DNA from: Candidatus Solibacter sp.
Lineage (GTDB): Bacteria > Acidobacteriota > Terriglobia > Bryobacterales > Bryobacteraceae
DNA length: 6,364 nt
Assembly (NCBI GenBank): GCA_017883345.1
Contig: JADGNT010000311.1
Coordinates: 1-6,364, forward strand
Direction: 5' to 3'
The notes beneath the pieces are model-generated. The model searched no databases and was not told where the DNA came from. It saw only the letters and a program-made list of their open reading frames with translations. This document shows positions 1 through 5,076 of the stretch, one piece after another; within the stretch, counting starts at the first letter, position 1, and the number at the start of each line of letters is the position of its first letter. The translations under genes were made by a program, and so were the position numbers.

Positions 1-360
1 CAGCCCGATGTCTTCGCCGCCGGCGCCGCGCTCCGCCCCGTCACCGACTGGGCCACTTACAACCACGGCTATACGTCGGATATCCTGAACACCCCGCAGG
101 CCGACCCCGAGGCCTACCGCCGCAGCAGCCCGATCTTCTTCGCCGAGGGTTTGAAGGGCGCGCTCCTCATCTGCCACGGCATGGTGGATACCAACGTCGA
201 GTTCCAGGACACCGTCCGTCTGATGCAGCGCCTGATCGAATTACACAAGGAGAACTGGTCGGTCGCGCCGTACCCGGTGGAAGACCACACCTTCGTGCTG
301 GCCAGCAGTTGGACCGACGAATACAAGCGCATCCTGAAGCTCTTCGAGACCAACTTGTAG
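1..360 (+). CDS. S9 family peptidase (prolyl oligopeptidase/DPP-like), C-terminal 119 residues only
   Basis: This is the 3' end of a gene whose start lies outside the window; reading frame 1 is open from base 1 to the TAG at 358-360. The product is the tail of an alpha/beta-hydrolase peptidase that cleaves oligopeptides, probably exported or periplasmic in this kind of organism. Two members of the S9 catalytic triad are visible. The Asp is in HGMVDTNV (codon 187-189), and the His is in the VEDHTF segment (codon 286-288), about 33 residues later, the usual spacing in this family. The preceding [18 protein letters not shown] strand and the final [16 protein letters not shown] helix are also typical. 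The nucleophile Ser (GxSxGG motif) and any beta-propeller are upstream and cannot be seen, so the S9 subfamily and substrate stay open. The gene converges on the minus-strand phosphatase. Confidence 0.88.
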   Translation, partial: QPDVFAAGAALRPVTDWATYNHGYTSDILNTPQADPEAYRRSSPIFFAEGLKGALLICHGMVDTNVEFQDTVRLMQRLIELHKENWSVAPYPVEDHTFVLASSWTDEYKRILKLFETNL

Positions 361-363
361 CGT

Positions 364-377
364 AGCCCTCCAGGGCT
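364..377. terminator. Small hairpin in the convergent intergenic gap
   Basis: AGCCC (364-368) pairs with GGGCT (373-377) around a TCCA loop, four bases after the peptidase stop. It is too short to be convincing alone, but it sits 3 nt before a stronger hairpin. Together they may form a two-stem terminator between the convergent genes. Confidence 0.3.
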
Positions 378-380
378 GCC

Positions 381-402
381 ATGCCCCCATTCGTGGGGGC
401 AT
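381..402. terminator. Probable shared terminator hairpin between convergent genes
   Basis: A perfect 9-bp stem, ATGCCCCCA (381-389) with TGGGGGCAT (394-402), closes a TTCG tetraloop, a stable loop class. It lies between the peptidase stop (360) and the phosphatase stop (429-431 on the minus strand). On the plus strand it is followed by a moderately T-rich run (TTCTTTGCATTCTT). On the minus strand no T tract follows, so termination in that direction would be weaker or Rho-assisted. Confidence 0.55.
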
Positions 403-428
403 TCTTTGCATTCTTCCTCCCGTTGCCC

Positions 429-1265
429 TCAGGCCGCCACCGGCACCGCCATCGGCGCCGCCACGCATTCCGCATCCCAGCGAGGCTGGCCGGCAATCGC
501 CTCCTTGACCCGTCCCACAAAGAGAGTCGCGTCGTCGTGCGGCGGCGCTCCGCCGGCGAATGCTTCGGCGCTTTGCATCACACCCTCCACGATGTCGCGG
601 GCGTGTTGATCGGCACAGTCCTCTACCGCTTTCAGGAATCGCGGCCATCCCCATTCCTCGCCCCCCTGGTTGGTGGTATCGCACAGTCCATCTGTGTAAG
701 CCACCAATACATCGCCGGGTGTGAGAGAGACCACACCTTCGCGATACGACGATTCCCGCAGCATGCCAATCACTGGACCGCCCGGCTCCAGAAAGACGGT
801 CTGGAAATGCGCGCCGTTCTTGCGCAACACGAAAGGCGGTTCGTGCCCCGCGTTGACGTAGTGCAGGCGTCCGCTCGACGGATCGTATTCGCCGACAAAC
901 AGCGTGGCGTAGGAGTTGTCCGGACAGACCTCGGAGAAGATCTTGTCGATGGTCCGCATCAGGGCTTTGAGACTGAAGTTCCGCGCGCAGCGCAAAGCGC
1001 GGATCATGCTGTGCAGGGAGGACTTCAGCAGCGCGGGCGGCACTCCTTTGCCAGAGACGTCGCCTACCGCCAAGCCCAGGTTGCCATCCTTCATCTCGAA
1101 GTAGTCGATGTAGTCGGCGCTCATGCCGCGCGCCGGGCGCCAGTCGCCGAAATAGTCGAGCCCGGGGATGTCCGGGTGTGCCGTGGGAAAGATCCGCTCG
1201 CGCAATTTGGTTGGTGTCATTAGCATTAAACTCGCTTCATCTTGTCTGACGGTCGAAACTGCCAA
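429..1265 (-). CDS. PP2C-family protein serine phosphatase, SpoIIE/RsbU type, stand-alone domain
   Basis: This is a Mn/Mg-dependent phosphatase of the type that dephosphorylates anti-anti-sigma (STAS) proteins in partner-switching control of sigma factors; it is probably cytoplasmic. Numbered from the TTG at 1265, the motifs run in family order: RERIFP at 22-27, RPARGMSADYIDYF at 43-56, GDVSGKGVPPALLK at 68-81 with metal-ligand Asp69, YVNAGHEPP at 136-144, YTDGLCD at 190-196, and PHDDATLF at 242-249 with Asp244/245. No GAF, PAS, HAMP or response-regulator sensor domain precedes the catalytic domain, so the input signal is not encoded here. The usual G-G-D-Y-x-D reads S-A-D-Y-I-D. The start is uncertain: TTG 1265 has no Shine-Dalgarno sequence, and ATG 1226 or 1220 would keep the whole domain. 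A low-complexity Ala/Pro/Val tail ends the protein. The specific target is unknown. Confidence 0.9.
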   Translation of the reverse strand: MAVSTVRQDEASLMLMTPTKLRERIFPTAHPDIPGLDYFGDWRPARGMSADYIDYFEMKDGNLGLAVGDVSGKGVPPALLKSSLHSMIRALRCARNFSLKALMRTIDKIFSEVCPDNSYATLFVGEYDPSSGRLHYVNAGHEPPFVLRKNGAHFQTVFLEPGGPVIGMLRESSYREGVVSLTPGDVLVAYTDGLCDTTNQGGEEWGWPRFLKAVEDCADQHARDIVEGVMQSAEAFAGGAPPHDDATLFVGRVKEAIAGQPRWDAECVAAPMAVPVAA

Positions 1266-1402
1266 AAAGGCGCAGGGATGACAATTCTTTACATACCGGA
1301 AGAAGTTGAAAAGAAACGCACAGTGTGCCGAAATTGCCCATCCACGCCGGGGCCGTTTTCGTCGTCACTTTTGGTCGCCAAGGGCGTATGCGCCGCATCC
1401 GA

Positions 1403-1408
1403 TACAAT
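1403..1408 (+). promoter_or_regulatory. Possible -10 box (TACAAT) just upstream of the tldD-like remnant
   Basis: TACAAT matches TATAAT at five of six positions and ends 6 nt before the ATG at 1415. Transcription would then start at or next to the initiation codon, giving a leaderless message. No good -35 hexamer is seen 16-18 nt upstream; TTGGTC at 1371-1376 is too far away. It is probably a relic promoter of the decayed gene and may now drive nothing useful. Confidence 0.35.
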
Positions 1409-1414
1409 TCCCAG

Positions 1415-1795
1415 ATGCTGACTCGGCGGTATTTCCTCACGGCCTCTTCCGCCGCCCTGGCCACCCGGCTCTTCGCCGCGCCCAAGGATTCCAGGACGCC
1501 CAATGCGGAGATCGAAAAAACTCGGCGCCGTGGCGCTGGCGGAAGCCAAGAAGCTCAAAGCCACCTACGCCGATGTCCGCATCGTGCGCATCGGCGACCA
1601 GCGCATCGGGCTCCGCCTCTCTCCCGAGCGCGGCACCGGCAAGACGCTCGCCGTGCCCAATGTCACCGAGGATTCCAGCTTCGGCTTCGGCGTCCGCGTG
1701 ATCGTCAACGGCGCATGGGGCTTCGCGTCGTCGCCCATCGTGACCCCGGAGGATATGACGATGAAGGCGTCAAGGCCACGCAGTGGACGATCGCA
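1415..1795 (+). pseudogene. Decayed tldD-like gene (Tat-exported TldD/PmbA-family metallopeptidase), frameshifted and internally deleted
   Basis: The family comprises metal-dependent peptidases; many acidobacterial members carry Tat signals. From ATG 1415 the frame gives MLTRRYFLTASSAALATRLF, a twin-arginine signal (TRRYFL plus an Ala-rich hydrophobic stretch), then PNAEIEK. At the six-A run 1515-1520 the frame breaks. Removing one A would join IEK directly to LGAVALAEAKKLKATYADVR in the next frame, which continues through RLSPERGTGK and FGFGVRVIVNGAWGFASSPIVTPE (to about 1751). That segment resembles the TldD N-terminal domain. At about 1748-1754 the reading switches frame again to GGYDDEGVKATQWTI, which resembles a segment from the far C-terminal half. 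Several hundred nucleotides, including the HExxxH-type metal site, appear to be missing between them. An uninterrupted frame from 1503 to 1829 exists but encodes only the fragment. The family assignment is from memory of motifs; pseudogene status is well supported by three independent breaks. Confidence 0.72.
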
Positions 1796-1821
1796 GGCCT
1801 GCCAGAAATCCGGCGTGCGCG

Positions 1822-2078
1822 ATTGCTAGCTCACGCGCGAGACGCGCTCGCCCGAGATGATCCCGCACGTCAAGACGGCGATCGACCTTGCGCTCAAGCG
1901 GAAGCAGGTGGCGGCGGGATCGATCGAGCGCTCGCGCCGCAACAACGCGATTGCCAACAAGGCCGGTCTGTTCGGCTATCACCAATCGGCCGATTCGCAG
2001 TTGACCACCACCATCCGCATGGCGGATGGCTCCAGACCACAAAAGGCGATGGTCTGTCCCACGGAGCAACTTGTGTAA
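1822..2078 (+). pseudogene. PmbA-like metallopeptidase fragment
   Basis: After an in-frame TAG at 1827-1829, the same frame resumes as TRETRSPEMIPHVKTAID, then AAGSIERSRRNNAIANKAGL and FGYHQSADSQLTTTIRMADG, ending at TAA 2076-2078. The 'AGxxE...AIANxxGLFGYH...TTTxRxxDG' pattern resembles the middle of PmbA-type partners of TldD, where TTVRTxDGxGSG is usual. The last 12 residues (from RPQKAM on) no longer fit, so the 3' side is also broken. An ATG at 1857 could be translated into about 73 residues, but there is no Shine-Dalgarno sequence and the piece lacks both ends of the fold. I read it as the surviving internal part of a second gene, originally downstream of the tldD-like one, as these two often are. 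Confidence 0.6.
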
Positions 2079-2087
2079 CTCTGGGGT

Positions 2088-2804
2088 ATGACCGCGCTTG
2101 TGCTCTCTGCCGGTGGACTTTGGGCGGCTTGGGAAGTCGGGGTTTGGAGCGTGTTGCGCGAGCGCTTCCGGCCGGACCTGATTGTGGGCGCCTCGGCGGG
2201 AGCGTGGAACGGCTGGGCCATCGCCGGGGGATGCACTCCGTTGGAACTGGCGCGCCTGTGGCTCGACCCGGCGACGGGCGAGGTGATGCGCTTCGGACCG
2301 CACGCTACGGGCTTCCTGCGGGGCGAGCCGCTGCGCGCCAAAGCGCGCGAGTTGTTCGAGCGGTTTTCGCCGCGCGTGCCGTTTGCTCTCACAACGGTAG
2401 AGATTCCCTGGCTGCGCAGCCACATTGTGCACGACCGCGACATTACGTGGCAACACCTGGCCGCGTGCTGTGCCATCCCGCTGGCCTTCCCGCCGGTGGA
2501 AATCGGGGGGCGGCGCTACGTGGATGGCGGACTGCGTGGGGGGCTGCCGCTTTGGGCGGCGGAGGAACTGGGGGCCACGCGCGCGATCGCGCTCAACGTG
2601 CTCAACACGCCCGGCTTCCGATTGCTGCATCATGTGATGGGTGGCAAACAGGCCGGGGCCTCGATGGAAGTGGTCCGCATCGAGCCTTCGCGGCGCCTGG
2701 GATCTCTGCGCGACGCGGTGCGCTGGAGCGCCGGGAACATCGAGCGTTGGATCGCGCAGGGCGAGCAAGACGCGAAAAGCATCGCAAGTTCGATTACAAT
2801 GTAA
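2088..2804 (+). CDS. Patatin-like phospholipase/acyl hydrolase, small variant type (238 aa)
   Basis: This is predicted to be a Ser-Asp dyad lipid acyl hydrolase. The nucleophile elbow is G-A-S-A-G at residues 34-38 (Ser36), followed by AWNGWAIAGG. The second catalytic residue is Asp146 in YVDGGLRGGLP. CAIPLAFPPVEIGGRRYVDG just before it matches the usual 'S/AxAxPxxFPPvxi.gxxyvDGG' block. The N-terminal oxyanion loop is unusual: LVLSAGGLWAAWEVGVW instead of GGGxRG, so the Arg/Lys position is Trp. There is no signal peptide or transmembrane segment, so it is probably cytoplasmic or peripheral at the membrane. The length covers just the patatin core. ATG 2088 follows a GGGG stretch with poor Shine-Dalgarno likeness and lies 9 nt after the upstream pseudogene stop. 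It is the first gene of the tight five-gene run; only 4 nt separate it from the next gene. The substrate cannot be told from sequence. Confidence 0.87.
   Translation: MTALVLSAGGLWAAWEVGVWSVLRERFRPDLIVGASAGAWNGWAIAGGCTPLELARLWLDPATGEVMRFGPHATGFLRGEPLRAKARELFERFSPRVPFALTTVEIPWLRSHIVHDRDITWQHLAACCAIPLAFPPVEIGGRRYVDGGLRGGLPLWAAEELGATRAIALNVLNTPGFRLLHHVMGGKQAGASMEVVRIEPSRRLGSLRDAVRWSAGNIERWIAQGEQDAKSIASSITM
2795..2800 (+). promoter_or_regulatory. Possible internal -10 box (TACAAT) at the patatin 3' end
   Basis: TACAAT overlaps the last codons of the patatin gene and ends 8 nt before the ATG at 2809. It is the same hexamer, at nearly the same distance, as the one before 1415. It may give a secondary promoter for the downstream small genes with a very short or absent leader. 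No matching -35 element was recognised. Confidence 0.22.
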
Positions 2805-2808
2805 GGCT

Positions 2809-3132
2809 ATGCCGAACTATCGAGTCTTCCGCATGAAGGATTCGCCGCGGCAACAGTTCCGTTGGGCGCCCCACGTTTCCGGACCTGCTAACGCCAAGCC
2901 CAAGGACTTCGAACCTTCGGGCGAAGTGGAAGCGCTGCACGAGTATGACGCGTGGCGCATTCTGCGCGCAGCCGGCACACCGCTGGACGTCGGCGATCTG
3001 TTGGAATCCGCGGATGGCCAGTTGCGCATCTGCAAGTACGTGGGATTCGAACCAGCGCAGTGGGTGCTTCCCGAACCCAAGTTACAGATTCCGGTCGAAC
3101 CCGAGTCCGCCAGCCCGTCCGTCAGCACCTAG
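2809..3132 (+). CDS. Conserved-looking hypothetical protein, 107 aa
   Basis: I do not recognise a characterised family. The protein starts MPNYRVFRMKDSPRQQFRWA and is rich in aromatic and basic residues for the first 25 positions. A middle block follows (EVEALHEYDAWRILRAAGTP), then LDVGDLLESADGQLRICKYVGFEPAQWVLPEPK, and finally a loose Pro/Ser/Glu tail. The middle looks like a small alpha/beta fold in which 'DVGDLLE..DGQLRICKYVGFEPAQWV' may form strands. There is no signal peptide, transmembrane segment or Cys pair. I have an impression of similar short proteins in Acidobacteria, but no function. ATG 2809 is chosen because it lies 4 nt after the patatin stop, and because an upstream in-frame extension would run inside the patatin gene. 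A weak TAAGG lies only 2 nt from the ATG. The position between the patatin and the zinc-ribbon gene suggests co-expression. Confidence 0.75.
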   Translation: MPNYRVFRMKDSPRQQFRWAPHVSGPANAKPKDFEPSGEVEALHEYDAWRILRAAGTPLDVGDLLESADGQLRICKYVGFEPAQWVLPEPKLQIPVEPESASPSVST

Positions 3133-3135
3133 GAG
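3131..3135 (+). promoter_or_regulatory. Ribosome binding site for the zinc-ribbon gene
   Basis: AGGAG overlaps the TAG stop of the upstream gene and sits 6 nt before ATG 3142. This is the clearest Shine-Dalgarno sequence in the operon. Its spacing favours the first of three consecutive ATG codons (3142, 3145, 3148), although 3145 would also be acceptable. Confidence 0.6.
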
Positions 3136-3141
3136 ACCCGA

Positions 3142-3591
3142 ATGATGATGCGCGACATCCGTCTGGGCGACGATATCGACGATTTTTGCGTACGCTGCAA
3201 GCGCGTGATGAACCACAATGTGGTATCGGTGCTGAACGGGCAGGCGGCCAAGGTGCGCTGCCGCACCTGCCACAGCGATCACGATTTCCGCCACGAGCAG
3301 GCGCCGCCGCCCAAGGTGGATGCGCGCAAGGCGGCGCTGTTCGCCGAAGTGCTGAAGAAGGTGGCTCCCGGCGAGGTCGCGGTGGTGGACGATGCGGAGC
3401 TAGAGATCATATCCGAACTGGATGGCGAATCGGATGTCGAAATCGATGGGGATGCCGGCGTGGAAGTGGACGCCGAAGACGAAGCCGCCGAACCCGTCGA
3501 TGTGGTGGCGCCAGAGCCCAAGCCCAAGCCGAAGCCGAAGCCGAAGCCGAAGCCGACGCCGAAAAAAGGCCGCGGCCGTCCCAAAAAGTAG
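3142..3591 (+). CDS. Zinc-ribbon protein with acidic linker, PK repeats and C-terminal AT-hook-like motif (149 aa)
   Basis: The function is not known; the layout suggests a nucleic-acid-binding or transcription-associated protein. Residues 16-19 (CVRC) and 40-43 (CRTC), 20 residues apart, form a Cys4 zinc-ribbon pattern, with VMNHNVVSVLNGQAAKVRCR between them as two likely strands. Residues 52-75 are helical and Lys/Ala-rich. Residues 78-123 are strongly acidic (many Asp/Glu, with Val). From 124 there is PEP followed by about six PK units, then TPKKGRGRPKK, which contains the G-R-P core of an AT-hook. The charge reversal (acidic middle, basic tail) recalls HMG/AT-hook-type bacterial regulators, but no specific family is claimed. 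The first of three ATGs is chosen for its AGGAG spacing. The gene is 9 nt after the preceding stop and 9 nt before the fucosidase. The N-terminal ribbon could alternatively be purely structural or RNA-binding. Confidence 0.82.
   Translation: MMMRDIRLGDDIDDFCVRCKRVMNHNVVSVLNGQAAKVRCRTCHSDHDFRHEQAPPPKVDARKAALFAEVLKKVAPGEVAVVDDAELEIISELDGESDVEIDGDAGVEVDAEDEAAEPVDVVAPEPKPKPKPKPKPKPTPKKGRGRPKK
3517..3558 (+). repeat. In-frame hexanucleotide tandem repeat encoding Pro-Lys units
   Basis: Seven consecutive 6-bp units: CCCAAG twice, CCGAAG four times, and a last unit CCGACG where Lys becomes Thr. It lies inside the zinc-ribbon/AT-hook gene and encodes the PK tract. Four identical central units make it prone to copy-number change, which would keep the frame because the unit is two codons. 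Confidence 0.85.
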
Positions 3592-3600
3592 CTTACCGGC

Positions 3601-5076
3601 ATGATCACCAGACGCATTTTAGTCGCCGGCTTCCCGGCCGCGCTCGCCGCCGCACGCACGGTAGCGCCGCCGACTCCTTACGGAGCAATCCCCAGCCCGC
3701 GACAGCTTGCCTGGCACGAGCTGGAGTTTACCGCCTTCCTGCACTTCACGGTGAACACTTTCACCAATAAGGAATGGGGTTACGGCGACGAAGACCCCAA
3801 CCTGTTCAACCCCGAAAAGTTCGATGCCGACGCGATCGTGAGCGCGCTGGCGGAGGCCGGCATGCGCGGCGTGATTCTCACCTGCAAGCATCACGATGGC
3901 TTCTGCCTGTGGCCTACCAAGACCACGGACCACTCCGTGGCCGGGAGCGCGTGGCGCGGCGGGAAGGGCGACGTGGTGCGGGAGATCTCACAAGCCGCGG
4001 CGCGCCGCAAGCTGAAGTTCGGCGTCTATCTTTCGCCGTGGGACCGCAATAATGCCCAGTACGGCACGCCCGGGTACCTCAAGATTTATCGCGCGCAGCT
4101 CAGCGAACTGCTCACCGGATACGGCCCCATCTTCGAGGTGTGGCACGATGGCGCCAACGGCGGCGACGGTTTCTACGGGGGGGCGCGCCAGAAACGCACG
4201 ATCGATAAGAACACTTACTACGATTGGCCGCGCACCTGGGAAATGATTCGCGCCATGCAGCCGGATGCGGTGGTGTTCAGCGACGTGGGCCCCGATGTGC
4301 GATGGGTGGGCAACGAACACGGCATCGCCGGCGACCCGTGCTGGGCCACTCTCGACCCAGTGGGCGAAGATGGCGGAGCGGCATCGCCGGGCAACGTGCG
4401 CACCAAGGAATCCGCCAGCGGCCAGCGTCATGCCTCGAAGTGGCTGCCTGCCGAATGCGATGTGTCGATCCGTCCGGGCTGGTTCTGGCATGAGGCGGAG
4501 AACGCGCGGGTGAAGAAGGCCGCGCAACTGACCAGCCTCTACTATCAATCGGTAGGCCGCGGCGCCACGCTGCTGCTCAACGTGCCGCCCAATCGCGACG
4601 GGCTGCTCTCGGCGGAGGATATCGCGTCGCTCAAGGATTTCGGCGCATACCTCAAGGGGACTTTTGGGCAGAACCTGGCGGCGCGCGCCAAAGCTGACGC
4701 CACCCACGTGCGCGGCAACGACAAGCAATTCGGCCCGGCGCACCTGCTGGACGGCCGGAGCGATACGTTTTGGGCGACGGACGACAAAGTGACCAGCGCC
4801 GACGTGACAATCGATCTGGGACGTCCGGCGAAGGTCCAGGTGATTCGCTTGAAAGAAGCCATCCGCTTCGGGCAGCGAGTAGACGCGTTCACGGTGGAGC
4901 GCTGGCAATCCGATTCCTGGGAGCCGCTCGTGTCGTCCACCGGCATCGGGCCGCGGCGTTTGATTCATCTGGCCGCACCCATCATCGCCACGCGCCTGCG
5001 ATTGCGCATCACACAGGCATCGGCGAGCCCCGCGCTCAGCGAGTTCGCCGTGTTCGCGGAAACCGCCCCGGGTTGA
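3601..5076 (+). CDS. GH29 alpha-L-fucosidase with C-terminal F5/8-type C (discoidin) domain, exported
   Basis: Retaining exo-glycosidase predicted to remove alpha-L-fucose from glycans, probably in the periplasm or outside the cell. Residues 1-22 (MITRRILVAGFPAALAAA and following) form a short signal with a twin Arg. The TIM-barrel catalytic domain covers about 30-350: WHELEFTAFLHFTVNTFTNK (38-57), LTCKHHDGFCLWPTKTTDHS (93-112), and FGVYLSPWDRN (140-150). FEVWHDGANGG (178-188) contains the predicted nucleophile Asp183. GPDVRWVGNEHG (230-241) supplies Glu239 as a possible acid/base, by analogy with 1,3/1,4-fucosidases of GH29 subfamily B. LLLNVPPNRDGLL closes the domain. Residues about 360-490 look like an F5/8 C carbohydrate-binding domain (FGPAHLLDGRSDTFWATDD, ADVTIDLGRPAKVQVIRLKE). 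No Shine-Dalgarno sequence is evident before ATG 3601. Its stop overlaps the next gene by 4 nt. The family is firm; linkage specificity is inferred. Confidence 0.94.
   Translation: MITRRILVAGFPAALAAARTVAPPTPYGAIPSPRQLAWHELEFTAFLHFTVNTFTNKEWGYGDEDPNLFNPEKFDADAIVSALAEAGMRGVILTCKHHDGFCLWPTKTTDHSVAGSAWRGGKGDVVREISQAAARRKLKFGVYLSPWDRNNAQYGTPGYLKIYRAQLSELLTGYGPIFEVWHDGANGGDGFYGGARQKRTIDKNTYYDWPRTWEMIRAMQPDAVVFSDVGPDVRWVGNEHGIAGDPCWATLDPVGEDGGAASPGNVRTKESASGQRHASKWLPAECDVSIRPGWFWHEAENARVKKAAQLTSLYYQSVGRGATLLLNVPPNRDGLLSAEDIASLKDFGAYLKGTFGQNLAARAKADATHVRGNDKQFGPAHLLDGRSDTFWATDDKVTSADVTIDLGRPAKVQVIRLKEAIRFGQRVDAFTVERWQSDSWEPLVSSTGIGPRRLIHLAAPIIATRLRLRITQASASPALSEFAVFAETAPG

Noticed and set aside
381..1223. 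280-codon plus-strand open frame opposite the phosphatase
   Set aside because: The minus-strand frame has a full ordered set of PP2C motifs, while this one is Arg/His-rich without motifs and overlaps it completely.
1266..1414. Divergent promoter region with paired -35/-10 elements
   Set aside because: TTGAAA (1306-1311, plus) and TTGTCA (minus strand, near 1280) were considered as -35 boxes, but neither has a credible -10 hexamer at 16-18 nt. Only the TACAAT at 1403 was kept, with low confidence.
1770..2768. 332-codon minus-strand frame over the pseudogenes and patatin gene
   Set aside because: The composition is Arg/His/Pro-rich with no recognisable fold, and it overlaps the clear patatin-like gene.
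2088..2804. Patatin gene as part of a CBASS-type (CapV) anti-phage system
   Set aside because: There is no cyclic-nucleotide synthase (CD-NTase), ubiquitin-like or ancillary defence gene nearby, and the neighbours are envelope enzymes.
1325..2836. 503-codon open frame on the plus strand
   Set aside because: It joins the tldD-like leader to frames that run out of phase through the patatin gene. The product is Arg/Ala/Gly-rich with no motifs after the leader. It is a GC-rich shadow frame linking pseudogene pieces.
3988..4968. 326-codon minus-strand frame opposite the fucosidase
   Set aside because: It is a codon-bias shadow: the plus strand holds complete GH29 and F5/8 C domains.
4770..5072. 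N-terminal extension of the glycosyltransferase frame
   Set aside because: This part lies in another frame of the fucosidase discoidin domain and reads as Arg-rich noise. The first meaningful residues begin at the TTG at 5073.
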